64,000 bases of DNA from Conyzicola nivalis (GCF_014639655.1 NZ_BMGB01000001.1:186001-250000), one strand, 5' to 3'. Positions 1 to 8,241 are shown, counted from the first letter of the stretch. Numbers and translations: made by a program. Notes: generated from the sequence alone by a model not told the origin.

Positions 1-116
1 TCCGAGTTATGGCCTAGGTCGGTCACATCTCGTCTAGGACGAAGACCGGCACGCAACGAGGGCCGCGCCCCTGCCGTTGTCGGCGGAGCACGGCCCTCGG
101 TTCTCGGTCGGTGTTG

Positions 117-824
117 CTAACCGATGGATTTCACCGCGGCGATGATGACGTTCGCGACCTCTTCCGACCGTGAGACCGCGATCGAGTGGGATCCGCCCGC
201 CAACACCGTGACCTCGGCGCCGATCTTGTTGGCGGTCGTTGCCTGGTAGTCGGGGCTGATGGTGTTGTCCGCGTCGCCGTACACCCAAGACGTAGGCACT
301 GACTTCCAAGCGGGTTCGACGGAGAGCGGCTCGCCAAACCCGAGCGCTGCGGCCGGACGTTGGCTGGCCGCACCCGCTGCTGCCTCCTCAGCAGTGACAT
401 CCGCCGCGAACACGGATCGGTACATCTCTTCGGCGAGGGTGAACTCGGGGAGGTCGCTTCCGGGGTACGTCCAGGGACGCAGGGCCGATACAAGTTCAGT
501 CTCTGGGAAGCCCTGGCCTGCATCCTGGGCGTTCTCACCCTTGTCCAAGCCGAACGCCGAGACGAAAACTAGGCGCTTCACGTTCGAGGCTTTGCTGGCC
601 GCGTAGGTTATAACCGGTCCGCCATAGCTGTGGCCGACCAGCACCACATCGCCTTCGGTCTGGTTCACCACGCTGGCCACGTACTCGCCGTCGGATGAGA
701 GGCCCCGCAGTGGGTTCGCGAGGGCTTTCGCGTGGATCCCCGCGGCTGTCAGGTGCGCAATGACCTTCGACCAGCTGGAACCGTCAGCGAATGCACCATG
801 CACGAGCAGGACAGTTGTCGTCAT
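117..824 (-). CDS. alpha/beta hydrolase (235 aa)
   Basis: Small single-domain alpha/beta hydrolase, probably cytoplasmic. HGAF near residue 9 is the usual oxyanion-hole element, GHSYGG places the nucleophile at Ser66, and Asp184 or Asp186 with His213 complete a plausible triad. The family (EstC/MEST-like, often annotated as plant-type esterase relatives) hydrolyses small esters or acts as a haloperoxidase-like enzyme; the substrate cannot be read from the sequence. It is transcribed leftward, downstream of the quinone-oxidoreductase-like gene that ends at 900, and may share its promoter. No copy of the 23-bp operator was seen directly upstream of this start. Confidence 0.9.
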   Translation of the reverse strand: MTTTVLLVHGAFADGSSWSKVIAHLTAAGIHAKALANPLRGLSSDGEYVASVVNQTEGDVVLVGHSYGGPVITYAASKASNVKRLVFVSAFGLDKGENAQDAGQGFPETELVSALRPWTYPGSDLPEFTLAEEMYRSVFAADVTAEEAAAGAASQRPAAALGFGEPLSVEPAWKSVPTSWVYGDADNTISPDYQATTANKIGAEVTVLAGGSHSIAVSRSEEVANVIIAAVKSIG

Positions 825-899
825 CTGTATTTCCCTTCAGTGAACGCAGGCGAGTTCCTGCGAAATCATGGATCGACGTGAACCGGAAGACGCCGATGG

Positions 900-1856
900 T
901 CAGGGCGCGACTGCGATGACGACCTTGCCGCTGGTACGCCTTCCGAGCAGATCGGCGTGCGCGACACCGGCATCCTCAAGCGCGTAGGGCGCCGAGTCGA
1001 GGTGACGAAGCGTGCCTGAAAGGGTCTGCTCGAACATCGTGGCGAGGGGCGAGCGGAAGCCGCCCGGCAGCTCGAAGGCGTCCCGGTTATAGAAGCCCAT
1101 CACGCCTCTGCTGCCCACGGTGAGCGACCAGGGGTCGACCAGCGGAGCCATCTGACCCCCGGAGACGCCGAAATGTACAAGGCGGCCGAAGGGCGCGAGC
1201 GATTCGAGGCTCGCCGAGAACGCGTCGCCGCCCGTCCCGTCCAACACCACATCGACAGGGCGTCCGTTGTTCGCGGCGAGGATGGCGGCCGCGAGTTCGT
1301 CTTTCGGCAGAGCGGAGTCGATCGTGGCATCGGCGCCGAGGTCCTTGGCTGCGACAGCCTTCTCGTCGCTGCTTACCGACGCGATGACGAACGCACCCGC
1401 AATGTGGGCCAGTTGCACGGCGATGCTGCCCACGCCACCGGCAGCGGCATGGACCAGTACAGATTCACCCGTCAGCACACGGGCGCTGGTGTGCACCAGA
1501 TGCCACGCCGTCAGCCCCTGATTGACGAGCGCGAGCGCCTGGGCATCGGTCACACCGTCTGGGACCGCGGCGCTTCGGGACGCGTCGACGAGCGCGAACT
1601 CCGCATATCCGCCGGTTGTCGTCAAGCCGACCATCCGCCTGCCGGTGGAGTCAGTCCCGACCACCTCGGTTCCGGGGACGTAGGGCAGTTCGGTAGGGCG
1701 CACATACTGGTCACGACTGATCATGGTGTCGGCGAAATTAACGCCGGCACTCGTGACGGCGAGGCGTATTGAGCCGGGGGTCTCGATCGGTTCCTCAACA
1801 GTGGCGATCCGGAGCACTTCCGGGCCTCCGTGCTCTGTGACCTGAATTGCGCGCAT
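900..1856 (-). CDS. quinone oxidoreductase-like MDR family NADPH enzyme (318 aa)
   Basis: Medium-chain dehydrogenase/reductase of the zinc-free quinone oxidoreductase type, which reduces quinones or enones with NADPH. The N-terminal GroES-like domain carries HGGPEVL and the Rossmann domain carries HAAAGGVG around residue 140. The cysteine cluster that binds structural zinc in alcohol dehydrogenases is absent. I chose the ATG at 1856 because MRAIQVTEHGG is the standard family start; the frame is open upstream to 1949 but that extension is not conserved-looking. Its promoter region, shared with the divergent OsmC gene at 2005, contains the 23-bp operator at 1912-1934. Confidence 0.9.
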   Translation of the reverse strand: MRAIQVTEHGGPEVLRIATVEEPIETPGSIRLAVTSAGVNFADTMISRDQYVRPTELPYVPGTEVVGTDSTGRRMVGLTTTGGYAEFALVDASRSAAVPDGVTDAQALALVNQGLTAWHLVHTSARVLTGESVLVHAAAGGVGSIAVQLAHIAGAFVIASVSSDEKAVAAKDLGADATIDSALPKDELAAAILAANNGRPVDVVLDGTGGDAFSASLESLAPFGRLVHFGVSGGQMAPLVDPWSLTVGSRGVMGFYNRDAFELPGGFRSPLATMFEQTLSGTLRHLDSAPYALEDAGVAHADLLGRRTSGKVVIAVAP

Positions 1857-1911
1857 CTCGCTTGTCCATTCGGCTGGGTCCAGTAGATGGTCTGCCCGAA
1901 AGCTGACCCTT

Positions 1912-1934
1912 CTGGCTACTGTTTTGATAGTTAG
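1912..1934. promoter_or_regulatory. 23-bp dyad operator, copy 1
   Basis: CTGGCTA, nine bases, TAGTTAG. The arms are imperfect inverted repeats (5 of 7 positions pair). It lies between the divergent quinone oxidoreductase (start 1856) and OsmC (start 2005) genes, where it could serve either. Seven more copies with the same arm-N9-arm geometry occur before 12 kb. Confidence 0.6.
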
Positions 1935-2004
1935 ACTGTGAATGTACACCCGCGCGGCCGCGCGGCGTAGCAGCCCGGTCGCTCAAACAGATTCAGGAGC
2001 CGAA

Positions 2005-2451
2005 ATGCCTACACGTTCAGCACGCACCATCTGGAAAGGTGCCCTGCAGACAGGGACCGGTCAGGTGGAGTTGACCAGTTCCCAGCTAGGCACGTTCGAC
2101 GTGTCTTTCCCGAAGCGCATTTCCGAAACCGCGGGCGGGTCGACCAGCCCGGAAGAACTCATCGCAGCCGCGCACTCCGCGTGTTATTCGATGGCGCTCT
2201 CCGGAGCGCTAGCGTCGAGCGGTGCAGTCATCAACGAACTCGACATCAGCGCGGACGTCACGCTCGGGCCGGACCCGTCCGACGGGCAGTTCAAACTGAC
2301 AGGTATCGTCCTGAAGGTCCGCGCGGACGTCTCCGGCGTCGACGCCGACGAGTTCGCGGAAATCGCTCTGCAGGCTAAGAGCAACTGTCCGGTGAGCAAA
2401 GCCCTCGCCGGTGTCGACATCCACCTCGAAGCGACGCTAGTCGACGCATAG
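2005..2451 (+). CDS. OsmC/Ohr family peroxiredoxin-like protein (148 aa)
   Basis: OsmC-superfamily protein, a family that reduces organic hydroperoxides with a pair of cysteines. The first cysteine is Cys60 in SPEELIAAAHSAC and the second is Cys128 in NCPVSKAL, both in the expected places; length matches the family. Start ATG 2005 was chosen over the upstream ATG at 1942 because AGGAG sits at 1995-1999. The gene is divergent from the quinone oxidoreductase-like gene, with an operator copy between them, which fits peroxide or electrophile stress control. A second OsmC paralogue lies at 9873. Confidence 0.93.
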   Translation: MPTRSARTIWKGALQTGTGQVELTSSQLGTFDVSFPKRISETAGGSTSPEELIAAAHSACYSMALSGALASSGAVINELDISADVTLGPDPSDGQFKLTGIVLKVRADVSGVDADEFAEIALQAKSNCPVSKALAGVDIHLEATLVDA

Positions 2452-2580
2452 TCCGACCGGGTACCGAAGCGGCGAGGCGAATCTGTGGGAGTTTTCGTTT
2501 CGCCGTTCCGGTACCGGCACGCTGCTCCGCCGACAGCGAACGGGGGCATAAACGCGTGTTCGTAGGCGCTCAATAGATCC

Positions 2581-3519
2581 ATGGACAATGAAGACAAGGC
2601 GGTTCTGGACGCCTATTCAAATGCGGTCATAGGTGTGGCCGACCGTGTAATCGAAAGCGTCGCCAGCGTCATCGTCTCCGGAAGCAAAGGACACGGCGCA
2701 GGCAGTGCGAGTGTGATCACCCAGACCGGCTACCTGCTCACCAGCGCCCACGTCGTCGACGGCGCACGCGCGATCGAGACACGCTTCGCCGACGGAAGAT
2801 CCGCCGAAGCGGAGGTAGTCGGGCGCGACACTCTGTCGGACCTCGCGATACTTAAGGCGCGCGGCCCCGTTCCCCGTCCGATCGCGTTCGGCGACGCAGC
2901 AGGCCTCCGTGTGGGTCAGTTCGTCATCGCAGTCGGCAACCCGCACGGATTGGCGGGAAGTGTGACTGCGGGCATCGTCTCCGCCCTCGGTCGGTCTCTT
3001 CCGACACACTCCGGACGGGTCGTCGACGAGGTGATCCAGACTGACGCGGCATTGAATCCGGGCAACAGCGGTGGGGCACTGGCCGACAGCAGCGGGCGCC
3101 TGGTCGGTGTGAACACTGCCGTGGCGGGCATCGGCCTCGGCCTCGCGGTGCCGATCAACTCGACAACCCGGCAGATCATCGATGCGCTGATGGCGCATGG
3201 CCGCGTGCGGCGGGCGTGGTTGGGAATTGCCGGCGTTCAGGTGAACGTGCCGGCGGAACTCGCGGAGAAGATCGGTGCCACTACCGGCATGCAGGTCGCC
3301 GGCGTGTCCGCGGGCAGCCCAGCAGATCTAGCCGGCATCAAGCGCGGCGACATTCTCCTGCGGCTGGGAGGCAGGCGTGTGGACAACACGACAGCTGTAC
3401 AGTCTGCGATGGTCGGGGATGCCGTAGACAAGCCGATAGAGATCACGGTCTGGAGAAATGGCGCGCTCGTCGATGCAGTGACCGTCCCGACAGAACTTCA
3501 CGACGTCAGCGGACGCTGA
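2581..3519 (+). CDS. HtrA/DegP-like serine protease with PDZ domain, no membrane anchor (312 aa)
   Basis: Trypsin-like protease domain followed by one PDZ domain. The catalytic triad is intact: His57 (SAHVVDG), Asp87 (SDLAIL) and Ser163 (GNSGGAL). The PDZ domain covers roughly residues 205-300, with the GSPADLAGIKRGDIL signature. Most actinobacterial HtrA proteins have an N-terminal transmembrane helix; this one starts MDNEDKAVLDAY with no signal peptide or membrane segment, so it is predicted cytoplasmic. Weak RBS upstream. It stands alone between the OsmC gene and the MFS gene, and no operator copy was seen in front of it. Confidence 0.92.
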   Translation: MDNEDKAVLDAYSNAVIGVADRVIESVASVIVSGSKGHGAGSASVITQTGYLLTSAHVVDGARAIETRFADGRSAEAEVVGRDTLSDLAILKARGPVPRPIAFGDAAGLRVGQFVIAVGNPHGLAGSVTAGIVSALGRSLPTHSGRVVDEVIQTDAALNPGNSGGALADSSGRLVGVNTAVAGIGLGLAVPINSTTRQIIDALMAHGRVRRAWLGIAGVQVNVPAELAEKIGATTGMQVAGVSAGSPADLAGIKRGDILLRLGGRRVDNTTAVQSAMVGDAVDKPIEITVWRNGALVDAVTVPTELHDVSGR

Positions 3520-3746
3520 CGAGAAGGCGGGCGCTTTTGTGGGCGCTTTCGCGGCCCCCGTCTTACGTCGGCATGCTTCTACGGGCTTAGAGGAAATCCA
3601 TGACCTCGGCCGCACCTTGCTGAAAATGCGGCGACGGGAAGGTGACAAAAATGTTTGTCGGCCGGAGGGAGCCGGTAGGCGGCTGGCAGTCCAGTGGGTG
3701 ACTTCCGGTCGGTAGTCAGAATCGAGAGCCGAGGGATATTTCGACG

Positions 3747-4973
3747 TTAGCTTGCGGGAGTCGAGCTGGGTGAGCGGTGCTGATCTTTTGACAAAGCCCT
3801 GCGGAACACCCCGACCCACACCACCAGAGAAACAGCCACGAACACGGAGCACTGCACCGCGACCTGGGTGAGACCGCCATGTGCGTATCCCCATGGTCCG
3901 ATGAAGGCACCGAAGGCGCCGCCTACGAACATGGAGAACATGAAGACGGTGTTCGCTTGGCCCGGAGCGGTCGGGTTCGAGATGAGAAGACGGCTTTGGA
4001 TCGCAGACTGTGTCGCCTGCTGGCTCAGTGCGATCAGGAACATGGATACGCCGTACAGGACGAGCATCCGATGGTCGAAAATCAGGCTCACCGAGGCGAG
4101 CAGCGCGACACCGAGTCCCGCGCCGGCAACGCGTAGCTGGCCGAAACGGTCGACGAGTCGGCCGACGACCGGCACGCACAGGACGACGGCGAGGCCCACG
4201 AATCCGAAGAGGCCGGCGGCGGTGGCGGTCCAACCGACGGCATCGCCGGTCAGGTAAAGCACGACGACGGTCCACAGTGAGTTGAAGGTAGCGAATATGA
4301 GGAACTGCATGGCTATCGATTCGCCGACAGTGGGGCTGCGTCGGATAAGCGAGATGGTCGAGACCAGTAGCTTCCCGTAGCCGGTGTGGGCGGTCCGGTC
4401 CCGCGGGTCCGGACCGAGCGCCGCCCGCGCGAAGGGGAGGAGGGCCAGAAGCGCGAGGGCGAAGACGACGACCACCCACTGCCATCCGATGACCTGGACC
4501 AGCAGCCCAGCGACGATTCGCCCGCCGAAAATGCCCGCAAGCCACGAGCCGATGAGGGTGGCGGTGGTGGAGCCGGCGCGGCCAGGCGGCGCCAGGCGAT
4601 TTGCGGCGGGAAGGATGACCTGCGCCACATTGGCTACGAGGCCGACGACGACCAGCCCGAGCGCTACGGCGCCGACGGAGGGCAGGAACACTGTGGCTGC
4701 GAGGGCGGCGACGAGCAGCAACGACTGGATGGTGACTTGGAGTCTGGGGTCCACCCGGTCGGCCAGGGGGACCAGGAAGAAAATACCGAGGGCGTAACCG
4801 ATCTGGATGGTCGTCGCGGTTATACCCGCGACTGCCGCGGTTGTCTGGAAGTGTGCCGCAATATCTGTCAGCAGGGTCTGAGGGAGATACACGACCGATA
4901 CGGCGGCGCCCGACATGATCGCCAAGACGATCACGGTCCTCGTCCACCGGCGTTCTTCTACAGTTGCCGCCAT
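3747..4973 (-). CDS. MFS transporter, DHA1-like (408 aa)
   Basis: Twelve-helix major facilitator permease of the drug:H+ antiporter-1 type, in the inner membrane; hydrophobic segments cover the whole length and ADRVDPR lies in the loop between helices 2 and 3. Start ATG 4973 was chosen because GGAG precedes it and the helices begin just after (MAATVEERRW); the upstream in-frame extension to 5150 is arginine-rich and non-membrane. The operator copy at 5024-5046 lies 51 bases upstream. By context it probably exports an electrophile or drug; the substrate is unknown. Confidence 0.88.
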   Translation of the reverse strand: MAATVEERRWTRTVIVLAIMSGAAVSVVYLPQTLLTDIAAHFQTTAAVAGITATTIQIGYALGIFFLVPLADRVDPRLQVTIQSLLLVAALAATVFLPSVGAVALGLVVVGLVANVAQVILPAANRLAPPGRAGSTTATLIGSWLAGIFGGRIVAGLLVQVIGWQWVVVVFALALLALLPFARAALGPDPRDRTAHTGYGKLLVSTISLIRRSPTVGESIAMQFLIFATFNSLWTVVVLYLTGDAVGWTATAAGLFGFVGLAVVLCVPVVGRLVDRFGQLRVAGAGLGVALLASVSLIFDHRMLVLYGVSMFLIALSQQATQSAIQSRLLISNPTAPGQANTVFMFSMFVGGAFGAFIGPWGYAHGGLTQVAVQCSVFVAVSLVVWVGVFRRALSKDQHRSPSSTPAS

Positions 4974-5023
4974 CGATCTCCGCCTATCCACGGGGGTCGG
5001 GTCCGATCCCCTCCGCCATAAGC

Positions 5024-5046
5024 CTAACTTGCAAAACACTATGCAG
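5024..5046 (-). promoter_or_regulatory. 23-bp dyad operator, copy 2
   Basis: Read on the minus strand: CTGCATA, nine bases, AAGTTAG, then three bases and TATGGC as a -10-like hexamer facing the MFS gene at 4973. The distal arm is weak, so only the proximal half-site is well conserved. Confidence 0.5.
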
Positions 5047-5074
5047 CATGGCCGACGGTGTGCTGATCGCCCGT

Positions 5075-5428
5075 CTAGTCTTTCGCGGCGCCCTTCGGTA
5101 ACACCGTCCGGACGACGAAGGCGATCGCATCCTGTGCGAACCCGAGCCATGTGTCGACGGCGGTGTCCGGGATCTGCACCCAGCCCCGGAAGGCATGACC
5201 CCGGCGAGAGGGGTCGAACAATCCCGAGCCCGGGATGTTCAAGGCCATGACCTCCTCCTCCGTCCCGCGACCGAGGCGGAACGCAACGCCGTCGTCGAGG
5301 CGGACGGCGACGATCTTCCCCTGGACGGTTAGCGCCTGGTCGCCGAACACGGTCGCCATTTCGACCCCGCTTCCAGCCAGCTGTTCTTGCAGCCTGAGAA
5401 AAGACGCTTCATTCGACATGTCGACCAT
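5075..5428 (-). CDS. TfoX N-terminal-like small protein (117 aa)
   Basis: Small soluble protein. The stretch VFGDQALTVQGKIVAVRLDD followed by VAFRLG resembles the TfoX/YjbR fold (a glycine-containing strand pair, then FRL). A second protein of this type (7033-7353) lies in the same cluster, so the two may be distant paralogues. Function is unknown; TfoX_N proteins of this size are usually uncharacterised and lack the C-terminal TfoX domain. The start is ATG 5428 or ATG 5419; an operator copy ends two bases upstream of 5428, so the transcript would be nearly leaderless. Confidence 0.7.
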   Translation of the reverse strand: MVDMSNEASFLRLQEQLAGSGVEMATVFGDQALTVQGKIVAVRLDDGVAFRLGRGTEEEVMALNIPGSGLFDPSRRGHAFRGWVQIPDTAVDTWLGFAQDAIAFVVRTVLPKGAAKD

Positions 5429-5429
5429 C

Positions 5430-5452
5430 TAAGTTGCAAAACCATAGTCAGG
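5430..5452 (+). promoter_or_regulatory. 23-bp dyad operator, copy 3
   Basis: CTAAGTT, nine bases, TAGTCAG, then five bases and TATCTT as a -10-like hexamer facing the membrane-protein gene at 5495. It lies between that gene and the divergent small gene at 5428, so it could control both. Confidence 0.55.
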
Positions 5453-5494
5453 TCAATATCTTTAGAGAAACTACGCAGTGCCGGAGGCGCCACG

Positions 5495-6136
5495 ATGACC
5501 GACGAACAGCCCACACCCGCCGCGGCAGAAGACCGGGCTGCGTTGCTCAGCGCGTTGGTCACCGAACATTTCGTCCTCCAGTCGGCGGCGAGCTCCACAA
5601 TCGGGGAGAGCGGGAGCCGCGCTTCCATTTACCTCGCCACGTTGTCCAGCGGTCTGGTCGCCATCGGATTCTCCAGCAGCAATCCCGACATCCTCGCCGG
5701 CCTCGCCTTCACGATCTTCCCCACGGTGTTCATTCTCGGGTGCTTCACGGTGGTCCGCCTGATCGACACCAGTATCGCCAACGTCGTGGCCCTGAACCGC
5801 ATCGAACTGATCCGCCGGTACTACTCCCACCTGCACCCGCTCGCGAAACAGTACTTCGCCCCGGACGACAGCACCGAGGCGGGGACGCTGGGCGTGCGCT
5901 ACCGGGCGCGATCCGTACTGTTCACGGCCGCGAGCATGGTGGCCGTCGTGAATGCCGTCGTCGGCGGCGCCGGACTCACCGTCATTCTTTCGATAGGCAC
6001 CACGTTCCCCGCCGGAGTCGGCGTCGCCCTCGGCGTCGTTGCCGGAGTGGTCGTCCTCGGCCTCGGGTTGGCCTACCAGGTCCGTAGGTTTGCGCCGCTC
6101 CTCAGTGCCTCCCGCAGCACCCCTGCCGATGGATGA
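5495..6136 (+). CDS. hypothetical membrane protein, about four helices (213 aa)
   Basis: Unrecognised integral membrane protein. Two hydrophobic hairpins, about residues 40-90 (ASIYLATLSSGLVAIGF onward) and 135-200, flank a soluble segment containing RRYYSHLHPLAKQYF. Start ATG 5495 is fixed by GGAGG at 5483-5487. The stop overlaps the start of the TetR-family gene at 6129 by 8 bases, so the two are translationally coupled, and the regulator probably acts on or with this protein. It does not resemble a known transporter. Operator copy 3 lies 43 bases upstream. Confidence 0.8.
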   Translation: MTDEQPTPAAAEDRAALLSALVTEHFVLQSAASSTIGESGSRASIYLATLSSGLVAIGFSSSNPDILAGLAFTIFPTVFILGCFTVVRLIDTSIANVVALNRIELIRRYYSHLHPLAKQYFAPDDSTEAGTLGVRYRARSVLFTAASMVAVVNAVVGGAGLTVILSIGTTFPAGVGVALGVVAGVVVLGLGLAYQVRRFAPLLSASRSTPADG

Positions 6137-6665
6137 CGACGGCGGTCTGCGGGGTGTGATCGAGTCTGCGAGCCGGCTGTTCCGGGCCCAGGGCTTCGAG
6201 CCGGTACCGATGCATGCTGTTCGTGACGAATCGGGTATATCCCTGCGTCGTCTCTACCAGCTGGTGGGCTCCAAAGACGCCCTCATCGTTGCGGTGCTTC
6301 AGAGGTGGATCGACGAATGGGCGCGCGAGGTTGCACTGCGCTCAAACGGCACAGGGCCCGGCGGCCGAATCCTCGCCATGTTCGAAGCCGTCGGACCGCC
6401 AGCCGAGGGGCGTAGCAGCCTCGATTTCGTGTTCGCCGACACTTCGGCGATGAGCGATCGGGTGGCGGCGGCCGTGGACGCGCATCGAGCGTGGGTGCTC
6501 GATCAGGTCCGTGAGCAGGTTAAAGCGCTCACGGGAACACCGGGCCTGGTATCTCGGCTGTGGGTGCTTCTGGCTGGCGCGACCGCATTGTCCGCGACAC
6601 CCGGAGGACCCGAGGCGTCCGCGGCCGCGCGATTGCTAGCAGCGGAACTCCTGCAGAAACCCTGA
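6129..6665 (+). CDS. TetR/AcrR family regulator (178 aa)
   Basis: TetR-type transcription factor. The N-terminal helix-turn-helix covers about residues 5-50 (SASRLFRAQGFEPVPMHAV, then SGISLRRLYQLVGSKDAL); the remaining all-helical domain would bind a ligand. The start is ATG 6129, overlapping the preceding membrane-protein gene, so both share a message. The usual threonine-rich DNA-contact turn is replaced by PVPMHAV, which is slightly atypical. Likely controls its own operon; its target site is not identified here. The 23-bp sites fit the HxlR protein better. Confidence 0.85.
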   Translation: MDDDGGLRGVIESASRLFRAQGFEPVPMHAVRDESGISLRRLYQLVGSKDALIVAVLQRWIDEWAREVALRSNGTGPGGRILAMFEAVGPPAEGRSSLDFVFADTSAMSDRVAAAVDAHRAWVLDQVREQVKALTGTPGLVSRLWVLLAGATALSATPGGPEASAAARLLAAELLQKP

Positions 6666-6687
6666 TGCGCGGCGACCGCTGCGCTGC

Positions 6688-6957
6688 TCAGGCGGCCTTG
6701 GGGAAAAGGTCTTTCACGGTGGAGAGTTCGAATACGAGTGTTCCGTCCGCGGCATAGGGGAGGGCGGCGATTATCTCGTCCGCCGCAGCGAGGGATTCGG
6801 CTTCCATGACCAGGAAGACGCCTGACAGGTCCGTCTTAATGAAGGCGTGGACGAGGGACCCGTCGGCGAGAAGGGCTTGGGCGGCCTGCGACTCTTCGGC
6901 CCCGTCGGGACGGTCTTGGGGGCGTGCCGTGAATTGTCCTTCTGCGTAGATGAGCAT
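6688..6957 (-). CDS. YciI family protein (89 aa)
   Basis: Dimeric alpha+beta-barrel protein of the YciI/muconolactone-isomerase-like superfamily. It starts MLIYAEGQF and contains FLVMEAESLAAADEIIAALPYA, the family's helix-strand core. Such proteins are small stand-alone enzymes or accessory domains, often near oxidoreductases and SDRs as here. It is transcribed leftward, 75 bases downstream of the small gene that ends at 7033, and may be in one operon with it. No catalytic histidine-aspartate pair could be assigned with confidence. Confidence 0.75.
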   Translation of the reverse strand: MLIYAEGQFTARPQDRPDGAEESQAAQALLADGSLVHAFIKTDLSGVFLVMEAESLAAADEIIAALPYAADGTLVFELSTVKDLFPKAA

Positions 6958-7032
6958 GTGGTCTTCTTCCGTGTCGAGGTGCTGATGGTCGCGCTGGGGT
7001 GTGTCCGGGACCGGCGAGCTTCCGCGGGCTGG

Positions 7033-7353
7033 TTACGAGTCGGAACCGACGGCGGGTTCGCCGACGAACTGGTGAGCTTCTGAAGCCAATTCGGCCCAGG
7101 TCGACGCGTCAGAGACGCGAACCCATGTGCCGGCCCCCGGTCCCGCATTCTCGGACACTCCGGCGACGCCTCTGGAGACGAGTTCGTGGGCGCGGCCGGC
7201 AGGGAGCTGAACCGCGAGCAGCGAACCATCGAGGCGCGCGAAGAGCTTGCCCTTTGCGAACAACTTGCCACCCTTCGAAGTCACATCGTCATCGGGATCG
7301 CTTACGAGTGTGAAGGTGATCTCGTCGAATTCGTCTGCGGGGGATCTGCTCAT
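7033..7353 (-). CDS. TfoX N-terminal-like small protein (106 aa)
   Basis: Second small TfoX_N/YjbR-like protein of the cluster. The core reads KLFAKGKLFARLDGSLLAV followed by QLPAGRAHELVSRG, matching the family pattern of a GK-x-FA strand pair and an LP-x-xR helix. About 106 residues, single domain. Its start at 7353 faces the divergent SDR gene at 7486; the perfect palindromic operator (7414-7436) lies between them, with TATCGC suitably placed for leftward transcription. Function unknown; co-regulation with redox genes is the only clue. Confidence 0.72.
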   Translation of the reverse strand: MSRSPADEFDEITFTLVSDPDDDVTSKGGKLFAKGKLFARLDGSLLAVQLPAGRAHELVSRGVAGVSENAGPGAGTWVRVSDASTWAELASEAHQFVGEPAVGSDS

Positions 7354-7413
7354 TGTCGCTCCTGCTCGTCGGTCCGGCTCTGCGGCCTGCGAAAGACAGG
7401 TGCGATACCGAGT

Positions 7414-7436
7414 CTGGCTATAGTAACTATAGCCAG
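7414..7436. promoter_or_regulatory. 23-bp operator, copy 4: perfect palindrome
   Basis: CTGGCTA, nine bases, TAGCCAG. Here the symmetry continues into the spacer: the two 11-base arms are exact reverse complements around a single central base. This is the best version of the site and is probably the tightest. It sits between divergent genes starting at 7353 (minus) and 7486 (plus). Confidence 0.75.
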
Positions 7437-7485
7437 CCTAAGCGGGCTTCTCCAGCGTTCCGCGACATTCGATGATGAGGTAGAT

Positions 7486-8241
7486 ATGACGAACGACGAA
7501 AAATCTCACAGAGCCTCCAGGCCGCTGCCTCTCGAAGGCAGAACGATCGTGGTGCTGGGAGGCAGTTCCGGGATCGGGTTCGCCGTCGCCGAGCTCGCGC
7601 GAGACGAAGGTGCGAACGTCGTTCTCACCGCCCGCGACCCCGGGCGGCTGCGTGCGGCAGCGGAGCGCATCGGCGCCGTTGGCAGCGCCGCTTTCGACGT
7701 CTCAGCCCACGGCGAGCTGGTGGCCTTCTTCGACCAGATAGGCGCCGTCGACCACGTCTTCGTGGCCGCGGGCGGTCCGTACTATGCGCCGCTCGCCGAC
7801 ATCGACCTGGATGCCGCCACGCAATCGGTCGCGGGCGCGGTCGGGACGATGCTGGACCTGGCGAGGATCGTGCCGCCGAAGCTGGGACGAGGTGGATCTC
7901 TGACGTTCATGAGCGGCACCGGCCCGCGGCGCCCTGCGCCCGGCGCGAGCGTCATAGCCGCTATGGCCGCCGCAACCACCGCAGCTGCTGCGAACTTGGC
8001 CCTGGAGATCGCGCCCGCCCGCATCAATCTGATCGCCGCGGGATTCGTAGACACCGAGCTCTCGGCCCGTCTGCTCGGAGACGCTCTGCAGGACCGGCGA
8101 CAGGAGCTCAGGTCGACGCTGCCGATCGGGCGTGTTGTCGAGCCCGGCGACGTCGCTGCGCTTGCGGTTCATCTCATGGTCAACACGGCTATCACCGGAG
8201 CCGTGTTCGACATCGACGGCGGGCAGAAACTGCTGCCGTGA
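7486..8241 (+). CDS. atypical SDR family protein without the Tyr-Lys catalytic pair (251 aa)
   Basis: Short-chain dehydrogenase fold. The nucleotide-binding VLGGSSGIG is near residue 22 and the catalytic-type serine is present in LTFMSGTG. In the place where classical SDRs carry YxxxK, this protein has SVIAAMAAATTAAAANLALE, so tyrosine and lysine are both missing. Known atypical SDRs with this change either use other residues or are not oxidoreductases. Start ATG 7486 has GAGG upstream; the frame is open further upstream but covers the operator. Regulated from the perfect palindrome at 7414-7436. Confidence 0.88.
   Translation: MTNDEKSHRASRPLPLEGRTIVVLGGSSGIGFAVAELARDEGANVVLTARDPGRLRAAAERIGAVGSAAFDVSAHGELVAFFDQIGAVDHVFVAAGGPYYAPLADIDLDAATQSVAGAVGTMLDLARIVPPKLGRGGSLTFMSGTGPRRPAPGASVIAAMAAATTAAAANLALEIAPARINLIAAGFVDTELSARLLGDALQDRRQELRSTLPIGRVVEPGDVAALAVHLMVNTAITGAVFDIDGGQKLLP

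Noticed and set aside
839-861. Ninth operator copy before the alpha/beta hydrolase
   Set aside because: The arms do not match the CTGRCTW/WAGYYAG pattern at the required spacing.
3328-4947. 539-codon minus-strand frame across the HtrA and MFS genes
   Set aside because: Arginine-rich, out of frame with the twelve-helix MFS protein and crossing the protease gene.
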